A program made the position numbers and the translations under genes. The notes under the pieces were generated by a model. That model was not told the origin of the DNA. It was given only the letters and a program-made list of their open reading frames with translations, and did no database searches. From Campylobacter concisus (lineage in GTDB: Bacteria > Campylobacterota > Campylobacteria > Campylobacterales > Campylobacteraceae), in the NCBI RefSeq assembly GCF_003048595.2, contig NZ_CP049270.1, forward strand, positions 434,001-498,000: a DNA stretch of 64,000 bases. The letters run 5' to 3'. This document shows, piece after piece, positions 9,296 through 18,120 of this stretch (position 1 is the first letter of the stretch; each line of letters begins with the position of its first letter).

Positions 9296-10683
9296 TGGCT
9301 GGCTTGATAATGTTTATAGCTGCACTTTTGATGCTAGGTATTGGCTTTCCAGTAGCCTTTACCTTTGGTGCGGTTTCTATGATATTTGGCATGATTGGTA
9401 GTATTGTTGAGAGTATTGGAGACGGAGATGGGCTACTTGGAAGCATCGAAGTTTTTAAAGATATGTTTAACTTCATGCCTTATAGAATTTTCTCTATCAT
9501 GGAGAGTAGAATTTTTATAGCAGTTCCACTTTTTGTCTTTATGGGCGTTGTGCTTCAAAAGTCAAAACTAGCTGAGAGGCTACTTGAGAGCATGGGTATG
9601 CTTTTTGGAGAAATTCGCGGAGGTATTGCTATTAGCACTATCTTGGTTGGAGCACTTCTTGCAGCTTCAACCGGTGTTGTAGGTGCAAGTGTCGTTGCAA
9701 TGGGCGTTATAAGCTTGCCTGTCATGCTAAAGTATAAATACGACCAAGCGCTAGGTTGTGGCACTATATGTGCCGCTGGTACGCTTGGGCAGATCATTCC
9801 ACCTTCTATCGTGCTGATTATTTTGGGTGATATATTTTCAGTGCCAGTTGGTGAGCTTTTTCATCAAGCCATCATCCCAGGACTCACACTTGTAGCAGTT
9901 TATATCATTTATATTTTGATTATTGCTTATTTGAAACCAGATACTGCACCGGTAGTAAAAGATGAGAGCGGTGTTAGTAAATTTAAGCAGATCATGAGAG
10001 CGCTAATCGCTATCTTTCCGCCGCTTTTGCTGGTTATTTGTGTATTGGGTTCTATATTTGCAGGTATCGCTACACCAACTGAAAGTTCAGCTTTTGGCTG
10101 CGTTGGAGCCATTATTTTAGCTATTTTTTATAGGACATTTTCATTTTCTATGATAAAAGAGGCATTGGCAGAAAGCGTAAAAACCACAGCACTTGTCTTT
10201 GCCATACTTGTTGGTGCGACAGCCTTTTCTATGGTATTTAGTTACACTGGTGGCGATGAGATTGTTGAAAAATTTATGACAAATTTGCCAGGCGAGAAGT
10301 GGGGCTTTATTATTTTTAGTATGGTTGTCATCTTTGTGCTTGGCTTTTTTATCGACTTTGTTGAAATTTCATACATTGTGCTTCCTATCTTGGTGCCAAT
10401 AGCCGCAAAGCTTGGTATAAATCCAATTTATCTAGCAATCTTAGTTGCGATGAATTTGCAAACTTCATTCCTAACGCCGCCATTTGGTTTTAGCTTATTT
10501 TTCCTAAGATCAGTCGCACCAGCTGAGATAAAAACGACTGCTATTTATAAAGGTGTTGTGCCTTATATTTTTATTCAGCTTGCTGTACTTGTATTTTTCT
10601 GCGTCTTTCTAATGGAATTAAAGCCAATGCTTGATGTGAGCCACGGCGGATTATTTAACTTCTTGCTCTCACTTTTTAAATGA
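9295..10683 (+). CDS. TRAP transporter large permease (DctM-like)
   Basis: This 462-residue membrane protein of the DctM family has many hydrophobic helices, an IPLFVFMG-type segment (here VPLFVFMGVVLQKSKLAERLL) near residue 80, and LTPPFGFSLFF near the C-terminus. It is about 35 residues longer than the common DctM. The extra loop, about residues 35-65 with acidic ESIGDGDG, resembles the larger TRAP subgroup linked to mannitol/haloaromatic-type systems, but that assignment is from memory. It ends the transport run and is followed by a hairpin terminator. Confidence 0.87.
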   Translation: MAGLIMFIAALLMLGIGFPVAFTFGAVSMIFGMIGSIVESIGDGDGLLGSIEVFKDMFNFMPYRIFSIMESRIFIAVPLFVFMGVVLQKSKLAERLLESMGMLFGEIRGGIAISTILVGALLAASTGVVGASVVAMGVISLPVMLKYKYDQALGCGTICAAGTLGQIIPPSIVLIILGDIFSVPVGELFHQAIIPGLTLVAVYIIYILIIAYLKPDTAPVVKDESGVSKFKQIMRALIAIFPPLLLVICVLGSIFAGIATPTESSAFGCVGAIILAIFYRTFSFSMIKEALAESVKTTALVFAILVGATAFSMVFSYTGGDEIVEKFMTNLPGEKWGFIIFSMVVIFVLGFFIDFVEISYIVLPILVPIAAKLGINPIYLAILVAMNLQTSFLTPPFGFSLFFLRSVAPAEIKTTAIYKGVVPYIFIQLAVLVFFCVFLMELKPMLDVSHGGLFNFLLSLFK

Positions 10684-10725
10684 TATAAAAGTTTTTGGTT
10701 GTAAAATACCAAGAAATAAGCAAAG

Positions 10726-10763
10726 TGGCTAATTTGAGTTTCTAACCAGATTAGCCATTTTCT
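10726..10763 (+). terminator. Terminator after the transporter operon
   Basis: TGGCTAAT (10726-10733) and ATTAGCCA (10750-10757) form an 8-bp stem followed by TTTTCT. It separates the transporter run from pycB, whose promoter probably lies in the next 40 bases. Confidence 0.7.
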
Positions 10764-10805
10764 ATGAATTCTTTAAATAAATTTATAAATTTAATGAGGT
10801 GAAAT

Positions 10806-12608
10806 ATGGCAAAGAAATTTATCGATGTTATGGATACGACCTTTAGAGATGGCATTCAGTCGGTTTATGGCGCTAGAGTGCTTATGAACGACTTTTTACC
10901 CGCGCTTGAAGCAGCCAAAGAGGCTGGCATAGAGCATTTTGAATTTGGCGGTGGGGCTAGATTTCAAAGCCTTTATTTTTACCTAAATGAGGACGCTTTT
11001 GCGATGATGGATAAATTTAGAAGCATCGTAGGACCAAAAGCAAACCTTCAAACCCTAAGCAGGGGCGTAAATACTGTAACACTTGACACCGGTAGTCGCG
11101 AGCTAATCGACCTTCACGCAAAACTTTTCAAAAAACACGGAACTACTACCATTAGAAATTTTGACGCACTAAATGATGTTGAAAACTTAAAATATTCAGG
11201 CGAGAGGATCGCTCATCACGGACTAAAACACGAAGTCGTCGTTACTATGATGGATCTGCCTAGTGGCTGTGTGGGAGCTCATGACGTTAAATTTTATGAG
11301 AAAATTTTAAGAGAAATTTTAGATGCAAATATCCCTTATCACAGCGTTTGCTTTAAAGACGCAAGTGGCACAAGTAGCCCACAAAAGGTCTATGAAACCA
11401 TAAAAATGGCTAGAAAATTGTTACCAGAAAAAACTCATATCAGACTTCACACACATGAAACCGCAGGTGTAAGTGTCGCTTGCTATCTTGCAGCGCTTGA
11501 GGCTGGTGTCGATGGTATAGATCTAGCCGCAAGCCCAGTAAGTGGTGGTACAAGTCAGCCAGATATCCTAACCATGCTTCACGCAGTAAAAGGCAAAGAC
11601 TACGATCTTGGCGGACTTGATGTGGAGAAAATTTTAAAATACGAAAGCGTTTTGAATGATTGTTTAAAAGAGTATTTCTTGCCACCTGAAGCTGTGCAAG
11701 TAAGCCCACTCATACCATTTTCACCGATGCCTGGTGGCGCGCTCACTGCAAATACCCAGATGATGAGAGATAACAACATTTTAGATAAATTCCCAGAGGT
11801 CATCCTTGCTATGCGCGAAGTGGTGCAAAAGGGCGGATACGGCACTTCAGTAACTCCTGTTAGCCAGTTTTACTTCCAACAAGCATTTAATAATGTAATG
11901 TTTGGCAAGTGGAAAAAGATCGCTGAGGGATATGGCAAAATGGTGCTTGGCTACTTTGGCAAGACCCCAGTTACGCCTGATAAAGAGATCATTAAGCTTG
12001 CTAGTGAGCAACTAGGCTTAAAACCAACTACAAAACATGCAGTTGATATAGCTGATAAAGATGAGAGTAAGTCGCTTGCTCACGTAGAAGAAATTCTAAA
12101 GCAAAACAATATAAAAATCACTGAAGAAAATATATTTATAGCAGCAGCTTGTAAAGAAAAGGGTATCGCATTCTTAAAAGGCGAAGCCAAAGTAAATGTA
12201 AGAAAGATCGATCCAAACGCTAAGGCAAATGAATGCAGACAAACTCAAAGTGGCAGATATAGTGTCGTTGTAAATGGTAGCCGCTACAATGTCGAAGTAA
12301 GCGAAGGCTTTAACGATAGCATCCAAGTAAAATCGATCACTGAAGTTGAAGGCAAGAGCGTAAAAAATGCTAAAAGTGCAGCAGCAGGCATAACAGCAAA
12401 TGATATCGTTGCTAGCTTGCCAGGCACTGTGCATAAAATTTTAGTAAGTCCTGGCGATCAAGTCAAAAAAGGGCAAGCTGTAGTCGTGCTTGAGGCGATG
12501 AAGATGGAGATAGAGGTCAAAGCCCCAAAAGATGGTGTGATAGGCTCTATTGAGGTTAGTAAAGGTCAAAGCGTTGCGAACAATCAAGTAGTGGCTAAAT
12601 TTAAATAA
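10806..12608 (+). CDS. pycB: Pyruvate carboxylase subunit B (biotin-containing carboxyltransferase)
   Basis: This 600-residue subunit transfers carboxyl from biotin to pyruvate, making oxaloacetate. Domains in order are an HMGL-like TIM barrel with DTTFRDGIQS at residues 10-19, a carboxylase domain at about residues 290-480, an Ala/Lys linker, and a biotinyl domain with EAMKM at residues 563-567, where Lys566 should carry biotin. The same architecture occurs in oxaloacetate decarboxylase alpha. I prefer pyruvate carboxylase because pckA follows and C. jejuni has the same pair. The biotin carboxylase subunit PycA is not in the window. AGGTG precedes the ATG. Confidence 0.9.
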   Translation: MAKKFIDVMDTTFRDGIQSVYGARVLMNDFLPALEAAKEAGIEHFEFGGGARFQSLYFYLNEDAFAMMDKFRSIVGPKANLQTLSRGVNTVTLDTGSRELIDLHAKLFKKHGTTTIRNFDALNDVENLKYSGERIAHHGLKHEVVVTMMDLPSGCVGAHDVKFYEKILREILDANIPYHSVCFKDASGTSSPQKVYETIKMARKLLPEKTHIRLHTHETAGVSVACYLAALEAGVDGIDLAASPVSGGTSQPDILTMLHAVKGKDYDLGGLDVEKILKYESVLNDCLKEYFLPPEAVQVSPLIPFSPMPGGALTANTQMMRDNNILDKFPEVILAMREVVQKGGYGTSVTPVSQFYFQQAFNNVMFGKWKKIAEGYGKMVLGYFGKTPVTPDKEIIKLASEQLGLKPTTKHAVDIADKDESKSLAHVEEILKQNNIKITEENIFIAAACKEKGIAFLKGEAKVNVRKIDPNAKANECRQTQSGRYSVVVNGSRYNVEVSEGFNDSIQVKSITEVEGKSVKNAKSAAAGITANDIVASLPGTVHKILVSPGDQVKKGQAVVVLEAMKMEIEVKAPKDGVIGSIEVSKGQSVANNQVVAKFK

Positions 12609-12711
12609 ATTTGCCACTTTTAAAAAGATAGTGTTAAGCGAAATTTGATTAACATTTTGATGACTTTTAGGTCAGAATTTATAAAGAAATGAAAATTTTA
12701 AAGGAAACAAC

Positions 12712-14289
12712 ATGATAAATAAACTAGACGAGCTAGGTCTAAAAGAGATCAAAAAGATAAATCACAATCTAAGTTACAACGATCTTTTTGAGCTTGAAAA
12801 GGCAAACAACGAGGGCAGGGTTTCAAGCAACGGCACATTTATGGTTGATACAGGAATTTTTACTGGAAGAAGCCCAAAAGATAAGTATTTCGTCAAGCAA
12901 GACCCAAGCCAAAAATATATCGCTTGGGGCAAGATAAATCAGCCTATCACAAAAGAGCTATTTGACAAGCTTCTTAAAAAAGCAAAAGAGCAGCTAAGTG
13001 GCAAGGAAATTTTTATCCAAGACGCATTTTGTGGAGCTAGCAAAAAGAGTAAAAAATCAGTCCGCTTTGTCACCGAAGTAGCGTGGCAAGCGCACTTTGT
13101 AAAAAATATGTTCATCCGCCCAAGTGAAGCGGAGCTGGCTAAATTTGAGCCTGATTTTGTAGTATATAACGCTTGCAAGACAAAAAATGAGGACTACAAG
13201 GCCGATGGGCTGCATTCAGAGGTCTTTGTCATCTTTAACGTCGAGGAAAATGTCGCGGTGATCGGCGGCACATGGTATGGTGGCGAGATGAAAAAGGGCA
13301 TTTTCTCTATGATGAACTACTGGTTGCCACTTGAGGGCAAGCTAAGCATGCACTGCTCTGCAAACGTAGGTGAGAAGGGCGATACAGCGCTATTTTTTGG
13401 CCTATCTGGCACTGGTAAAACGACACTTTCAACCGATCCAAAACGCAAACTAATAGGCGATGATGAGCACGGCTGGGACGATGATGGCGTGTTTAACTTT
13501 GAGGGCGGCTGCTACGCAAAATGCATCAACCTTGATCCAAGTAGCGAGCCAGAAATTTACGCAGCGATCAGGCGTGACGCACTACTTGAAAACGTTGTGG
13601 CTGACGAAAACGGCGTGGTTGATTACAAAGATGGTTCAAAGACTGAAAACACACGCGTGAGCTATCCGATCTATCACATCGACAACTACGAGCCAAGCTC
13701 AAGCGCTGGCCATCCAAAAAATATCATCTTTTTAAGCGCTGACGCTTTTGGCGTGCTCCCTCCAGTTGCAAAGCTGACAAAAGAGCAGGCGATGTATTAT
13801 TTTCTAAGTGGCTACACAGCAAAAGTTGCTGGCACAGAGCGTGGTATAACAGAGCCAGTCGCTACTTTTAGCGCTTGCTTTGGCGAGCCATTTATGCCAC
13901 TTCACCCAACTGTCTATGCAAAACTACTAGGCGAGAAGATCGATGAACACGGCGTTAATGTCTATCTTGTAAATACAGGCTGGAGCGGCGGTGCTTACGG
14001 TGTTGGCAAGCGTATGAGCATAAAAGCGACACGTGCTTGCATAAATGCGATCCTTGATGGCAGCATCACAAAATGCGAATTTGAAAATTTTGATAAATTT
14101 AACTTCGCTATCCCAAAAGAGCTTGATGGCGTCGAGACAAAGCTACTAAATCCTATAAACACATGGACGCATCCGGCTGAGTATAACGCTTCACGTGACA
14201 AGCTAGCTAAAATGTTTGTTGAAAATTTCAAACGTTACGAAGATGTAAAAGAGGGCGTTGAGTACGCTAAAGCTGGTCCAAAAGCTTAA
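12712..14289 (+). CDS. pckA: Phosphoenolpyruvate carboxykinase (ATP)
   Basis: This 525-residue enzyme converts oxaloacetate and ATP to phosphoenolpyruvate and CO2, the key gluconeogenic step for an organism living on organic and amino acids. The kinase-1a P-loop [11 protein letters not shown] is at residues 230-240 and the metal-binding DDEHGW at residues 250-255. TGRSPKDKY near residues 51-59 contributes to substrate binding. The full length fits the ATP-dependent class. It follows pycB by about 100 bases, so the two enzymes that make and consume oxaloacetate are neighbours. A clear terminator follows. Confidence 0.97.
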   Translation: MINKLDELGLKEIKKINHNLSYNDLFELEKANNEGRVSSNGTFMVDTGIFTGRSPKDKYFVKQDPSQKYIAWGKINQPITKELFDKLLKKAKEQLSGKEIFIQDAFCGASKKSKKSVRFVTEVAWQAHFVKNMFIRPSEAELAKFEPDFVVYNACKTKNEDYKADGLHSEVFVIFNVEENVAVIGGTWYGGEMKKGIFSMMNYWLPLEGKLSMHCSANVGEKGDTALFFGLSGTGKTTLSTDPKRKLIGDDEHGWDDDGVFNFEGGCYAKCINLDPSSEPEIYAAIRRDALLENVVADENGVVDYKDGSKTENTRVSYPIYHIDNYEPSSSAGHPKNIIFLSADAFGVLPPVAKLTKEQAMYYFLSGYTAKVAGTERGITEPVATFSACFGEPFMPLHPTVYAKLLGEKIDEHGVNVYLVNTGWSGGAYGVGKRMSIKATRACINAILDGSITKCEFENFDKFNFAIPKELDGVETKLLNPINTWTHPAEYNASRDKLAKMFVENFKRYEDVKEGVEYAKAGPKA

Positions 14290-14295
14290 TTTGCA

Positions 14296-14332
14296 TAGCC
14301 TTGCAAAAAATTTTGCAAGGCTAGTTTTTTTA
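14296..14332 (+). terminator. Terminator after pckA
   Basis: TAGCCTTGCAAAA pairs with TTTTGCAAGGCTA and is followed by GTTTTTTTAG. Confidence 0.88.
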
Positions 14333-14587
14333 GTTGGCATTTTTGATATTAAAGTATCTTTCTTCTAAATTCCAAGTTCAATTGTTACATTTGTAAATTT
14401 ATTCTAGTAAGTAACAAAATATTAGATATTGCCAAATATATGAGTTGCTAATAAAATTTTCCTATTACACTTAGCCTAGTTTTTTCTGTGCTTGAACCAA
14501 GTATCAAATATCATTTATTGTGCTACTGTTTTCTAAAAATTTTTATAGGTTTGAGGAGGAGATAGATTGCATAAATTTAGGGTAAAA
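14333..14587. other. Non-coding stretch between pckA and dctA
   Basis: This AT-rich spacer lies between the terminators of two convergent genes. I see no open frame of useful length with a ribosome-binding site, and no tRNA or repeat. Confidence 0.5.
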
Positions 14588-14616
14588 AGAAAAAATAAGG
14601 GCAAAGTTGCCCTTAT
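14588..14616 (-). terminator. Terminator after the dicarboxylate symporter
   Basis: Read on the minus strand, ATAAGGGCAA and TTGCCCTTAT form a 10-bp stem with a 2-base loop, followed by TTTTTCTTTTT. Confidence 0.88.
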
Positions 14617-14631
14617 AGTTATAAATGTATA

Positions 14632-15987
14632 TTATGAGTGAAAGTGAAATTCTTCTGGATGATCTAGCGCATATCTAAATTTATCCATATCGACTTTTTT
14701 ATCCCAGATAGAAACTATCATGCAGCCAACCGCGTTACCGCAGAGATTACCAACTGCACGCATCTCTGACATAAATTTATCAACGCCAAGTAGTACGGCC
14801 ACGGTTACGACTGGTATGCCAGTGCTTGGGAGTGCGCTTAGTGTGCCTGCAAGGACGACAAAACCAGATCCCGTAACGCCAACAGCGCCTTTACTTGTGA
14901 TCATTAGTACGATTAGTATACTTATTAGATGCTCAAAACTTAGTGGGATGTTAAATGCTTGAGCTAGGAAAATAACACTTAGACTTAGATAGATGTTGGT
15001 GCAGTCAAGGTTAAATGAGTAGCCAGTCGGGATAATAAGTCCAACTGCGCCTCTATTTATACCAGCTGATTCTAGCTTTTGCATAAGTGGCGCAAGAGCT
15101 GTTTCGCTCGAGCTTGTCGCAAAGACTACCAATACCTCTTTTGAAATAAAACGCATAAATTTAAAGACATTGATTTTTGCAAAATAGCAAATAATGCCAA
15201 GCACGACAAAGATAAAAAAGCAGCTCGCAAGTGCCATAACAACCAAAAGCTCCATCATGCCAAGAAGCGTTCCGATACCAAATTTGCCGATTAGATAAGC
15301 CATAGCTGAAAATGCAGCCACTGGGCTAAAGAGCATAAGCCAACTAAGAAGTTTTAAGACATAGTGCTGGATAAATTCAAGTGGCTTTAGGCAAGCTTGT
15401 TTTTTATCATGAGCTAGCAGCGAAAGCACGATGGCAACGATAATAGCCATAAAAAGTACTTGAAGTGTGTTTGATTTTATAAATGGATCAAGTATATGCA
15501 CGTATGGGAAAATGTCATCTACTGGCACTGCACCTCTTAAAAGATGAAGTGTATGTGCTACAAACCCACTATTTGCGTCCATATTTGCAGCTTGAGATGT
15601 AAATTTAGCTACGCTTGAGGCATCAAGCTGAGTATAGTCAAGATTCATACCATGTCCTGGACGAAGTGTCTCGCCAAAGATGATACCGACAGCAAGTGCA
15701 AGTGTGCTAACTATCTCAAAATAGATAAATGCCTTTAATCCAATAGACCCAAGATCTTTTAAACTCTCAAGCCCAACGATACCTGAAACGATCGTTAAAA
15801 AGATAATAGGGCCGATTAAAATTTTAAGTGCTTTTATAAAATAATCAATGCCTGGCTTGCTTGCTATACCAAGCTCAGGTGCGACCATGCCAACGATAAC
15901 GCCACCAACAATACCGATCACAACCCAAAAGGCAAGATTGGTAAATAATCTTACAGCAAGATTTCCTTGCTTTTTAGTATTATTCAT
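14632..15987 (-). CDS. dctA: Dicarboxylate/amino-acid:cation symporter (DctA-like)
   Basis: This 451-residue inner-membrane protein belongs to the SDF (DAACS) family. The serine-rich hairpin motif FATSSSETALAPLM and the substrate-site segment IPTGYSFNLDCTNIY lie in the C-terminal half. The pattern is closer to C4-dicarboxylate carrier DctA (NLDGT) than to glutamate carriers. Its glycine is replaced by Cys here. It probably takes up succinate, fumarate, malate or aspartate by cation symport. The exact substrate is inferred. It starts 11 bases after the ppi stop on the same strand, so it could be the last gene of a yebC-ppi-dctA unit. Confidence 0.87.
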   Translation of the reverse strand: MNNTKKQGNLAVRLFTNLAFWVVIGIVGGVIVGMVAPELGIASKPGIDYFIKALKILIGPIIFLTIVSGIVGLESLKDLGSIGLKAFIYFEIVSTLALAVGIIFGETLRPGHGMNLDYTQLDASSVAKFTSQAANMDANSGFVAHTLHLLRGAVPVDDIFPYVHILDPFIKSNTLQVLFMAIIVAIVLSLLAHDKKQACLKPLEFIQHYVLKLLSWLMLFSPVAAFSAMAYLIGKFGIGTLLGMMELLVVMALASCFFIFVVLGIICYFAKINVFKFMRFISKEVLVVFATSSSETALAPLMQKLESAGINRGAVGLIIPTGYSFNLDCTNIYLSLSVIFLAQAFNIPLSFEHLISILIVLMITSKGAVGVTGSGFVVLAGTLSALPSTGIPVVTVAVLLGVDKFMSEMRAVGNLCGNAVGCMIVSIWDKKVDMDKFRYALDHPEEFHFHS

Positions 15988-15998
15988 AAATTTCCCCT

Positions 15999-16493
15999 TT
16001 ACAGGCTTTCTCTGATCTTAGCAGAGATGATCTTATCGCCTTGTCTTATAGCGTCAAGCACCTTTAGGCTCTCTTCATCAACGCATTTTCCAAAGACTGT
16101 ATGTACGCCATCAAGATGAGGTTGTTTGCTATGACAGATGAAAAACTGTGATCCGCCAGTATCACGCCCCGCGTGAGCCATGCTTAGGCTACCGCGCTCG
16201 TGTTTTACCTTTTGGTTGTCGCATTCGCATTTTATTCTCCAGCCAGGACCGCCTGTACCTGTGCCATTTGGACAACCGCCTTGGATGACAAAATTTGGTA
16301 TAACTCTGTGAAAATTTAGACCATTATAAAAGCCTGATTTTATCAAATGGATAAAATTTGCGACAGCTTGTGGAGCTTCCTCGGCAAAAAGTTCAAGTCT
16401 GATCTCGCCTTTGTCTGTCTCTAAAACTACAAATTTATCTTTTTTAAGCTCGTCTAAATTTATATCATAAACTTTTAATTCATCAAAACGCAT
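15999..16493 (-). CDS. ppi: Cyclophilin-type peptidyl-prolyl cis-trans isomerase
   Basis: This 164-residue protein is a single cyclophilin domain without a signal peptide, so it is probably cytoplasmic. Catalytic and binding segments are present: [19 protein letters not shown] at about residues 60-78, then [19 protein letters not shown], including the SQFFI strand. A short N-terminal extension (about 20 residues) precedes the core strand. It lies between yebC (11 bases upstream) and the dicarboxylate symporter. The yebC-ppi order matches what I recall for C. jejuni. Confidence 0.92.
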   Translation of the reverse strand: MRFDELKVYDINLDELKKDKFVVLETDKGEIRLELFAEEAPQAVANFIHLIKSGFYNGLNFHRVIPNFVIQGGCPNGTGTGGPGWRIKCECDNQKVKHERGSLSMAHAGRDTGGSQFFICHSKQPHLDGVHTVFGKCVDEESLKVLDAIRQGDKIISAKIRESL

Positions 16494-16504
16494 GTATTTC
16501 CCTT

Positions 16505-17212
16505 TTATTCGATATTTGTATAAACTGCTTGAACATCATCATCATCTTCTAGCTTATCAAGAAGTCTCTCAACCTCAAGCATTTGCTCTTCGCTTAGATT
16601 CACGGTTTGATTTGGTAAGTATTGAAGTGAAGCTTTTTTAACCACTAAATTTAGCTTTTCGATACCTTCATGAAGTGTGCCAAAATTTGCATAATCACCG
16701 TATACAAATAGCGTCTCATCGTCAGCCTCGATATCGCTTAGACCATAATCTATCAGCTCAAGCTCGATCTCTTCAATGTCTACGCTTGGTTTTTCAAGCT
16801 CAAAAACGCTCTTTCTTGTAAACATAAAGCTAAGGCTGCCACTTGGTAAAATTTCTCCACCATTTTTGCTAAATATCGCTTTAACATTGGCAACCGTTCT
16901 TGTTGGATTGTCGGTCGCACACTCAACGATAATTTGCACGCCGTGAGCTGCTTTGCCGTCATAAAAAATAGTCTTAATATCGGCGCTATCTTTGCCATTT
17001 GCTCTTTTTATAGCTGCATCGATGTTATCTTTTGGCATATTTTCAGCTTTTGCCGCTGCGATAGCTGCGCGAAGTTTAGGGTTCATATCCGGATCACATC
17101 CGCCATCTTTTGCCGCTACTGTTATAGCCTTTGCAAGTTTTGGAAATACCTTGCTCATCTTATCCCATCTAGCTTCTTTTGCCGCTCTTCGGTACTCAAA
17201 TGCTCGTCCCAT
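16505..17212 (-). CDS. yebC: YebC/PmpR-family translational/transcriptional regulator
   Basis: This 235-residue protein begins with the family hallmark [23 protein letters not shown] and includes [28 protein letters not shown], matching domain 1 of the YebC family, followed by two alpha/beta domains. Family members act as DNA-binding regulators or, as shown more recently for some YebC proteins, as ribosome-associated factors easing polyproline stalling. Which applies here cannot be told. It is probably the first gene of the yebC-ppi-(dctA) unit; the 140-base AT-rich gap upstream would hold the promoter. Confidence 0.93.
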   Translation of the reverse strand: MGRAFEYRRAAKEARWDKMSKVFPKLAKAITVAAKDGGCDPDMNPKLRAAIAAAKAENMPKDNIDAAIKRANGKDSADIKTIFYDGKAAHGVQIIVECATDNPTRTVANVKAIFSKNGGEILPSGSLSFMFTRKSVFELEKPSVDIEEIELELIDYGLSDIEADDETLFVYGDYANFGTLHEGIEKLNLVVKKASLQYLPNQTVNLSEEQMLEVERLLDKLEDDDDVQAVYTNIE

Positions 17213-17355
17213 AAATATCCTTAAATAAATTTTTTACGGATTATAACTAAAAAAATTTTATACTTTTTTAAAACATTTTTAGTTTGCCTATTGGGGATTA
17301 TTTATTTGTAAATCGCAGGTTGATATTTGGTAAAAATTTAAGCTAGAGTTTTATA

Positions 17356-17919
17356 ATGACGCACATGATACAAAATGCTCAAAAACAAGATGCAAAAAGA
17401 TGCATAAAGCTACTAAATCTAGCAATGGAGGATATCGCCTACAAGCTAAGTGGCTACGATGATCCTATTAAAAGTGATGAAATTTTAGAAATTTTTTTCA
17501 AAAGTGAGACAAATAGACTTAGCTATAAAAATGTCTTTGTTTATAAATATAATGAGGAAATTATCGCTGCGATGTGTGCTTACTTTGGTGGCGATGCGGC
17601 AATGCTTGATAGAGAAATTTCACAACATTTAGTGGCTCTTGGCAAAGACGCTCAAGTAGAAAAAGAGTGTTTTGATGATGAGTTTTATATAGATAGTATC
17701 GCTGTTGATGAAAATTTTAGAGGCCAAGGGCTTGCAAAAGAGCTTATAAGGCATTCATTTGTCAAGGCAAAAGAGCTAGGGCATAAAAAGGTTTCATTAA
17801 TAGTAGATACAAACAAGCCAAAAGTTCGTAAATTTTACGAGAGTTTGGGCTTTAAATTTAATGTTAAGAAAATTGTAAATTTACATGAATACGACCATAT
17901 GATAAAGGAGATAATATGA
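17356..17919 (+). CDS. GNAT-family N-acetyltransferase
   Basis: This 187-residue single-domain acetyltransferase has the acetyl-CoA motif A as YIDSIAVDENFRGQGLAKEL, with the R-G-Q-G-L-A turn at residues 122-127. A C-terminal strand-helix FYESLGF is also typical. The acceptor substrate is unknown. Its stop overlaps the start of the copper chaperone gene by 4 bases (ATGA), so it is translationally coupled with copZ and copA. Whether it has any role in metal handling is untested. The second Met (position 4) is an alternative start. Confidence 0.82.
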   Translation: MTHMIQNAQKQDAKRCIKLLNLAMEDIAYKLSGYDDPIKSDEILEIFFKSETNRLSYKNVFVYKYNEEIIAAMCAYFGGDAAMLDREISQHLVALGKDAQVEKECFDDEFYIDSIAVDENFRGQGLAKELIRHSFVKAKELGHKKVSLIVDTNKPKVRKFYESLGFKFNVKKIVNLHEYDHMIKEII

Positions 17920-18119
17920 AAACATTTGAAGCAAACAATATCCACTGCCAAAACTGCGCAAACACTATAAAAAACGCACTTGAAGATTACTTTGGCGAGA
18001 TAAAAGTTGATCTTAGCAAAGAGCCAAGACAAGTTAGTCTTGATATAAAAGATAGCGATGTTGAGAAATTTAAGTCTGAAATGGCTGATTTGGGATTTGA
18101 TATAATAAAAGAGCTCTGA
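17916..18119 (+). CDS. copZ: CopZ-like copper chaperone (HMA domain)
   Basis: This 67-residue protein is a single heavy-metal-associated domain with the metal-binding CQNC at residues 11-14, within the usual beta-alpha-beta-beta-alpha-beta pattern. It should carry Cu(I) in the cytoplasm and deliver it to the adjacent P-type ATPase. The usual GMTC-xx-C motif appears here as NIHCQNC. It overlaps the upstream gene by 4 bases and copA begins 2 bases after its stop. Confidence 0.88.
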   Translation: MKTFEANNIHCQNCANTIKNALEDYFGEIKVDLSKEPRQVSLDIKDSDVEKFKSEMADLGFDIIKEL

Positions 18120-18120
18120 T

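Noticed and set aside
12174-12434. Long antisense frames inside pycB, pckA, pheT and others
   Set aside because: They mirror the codon pattern of the real genes, lack ribosome-binding sites and have no protein family features.
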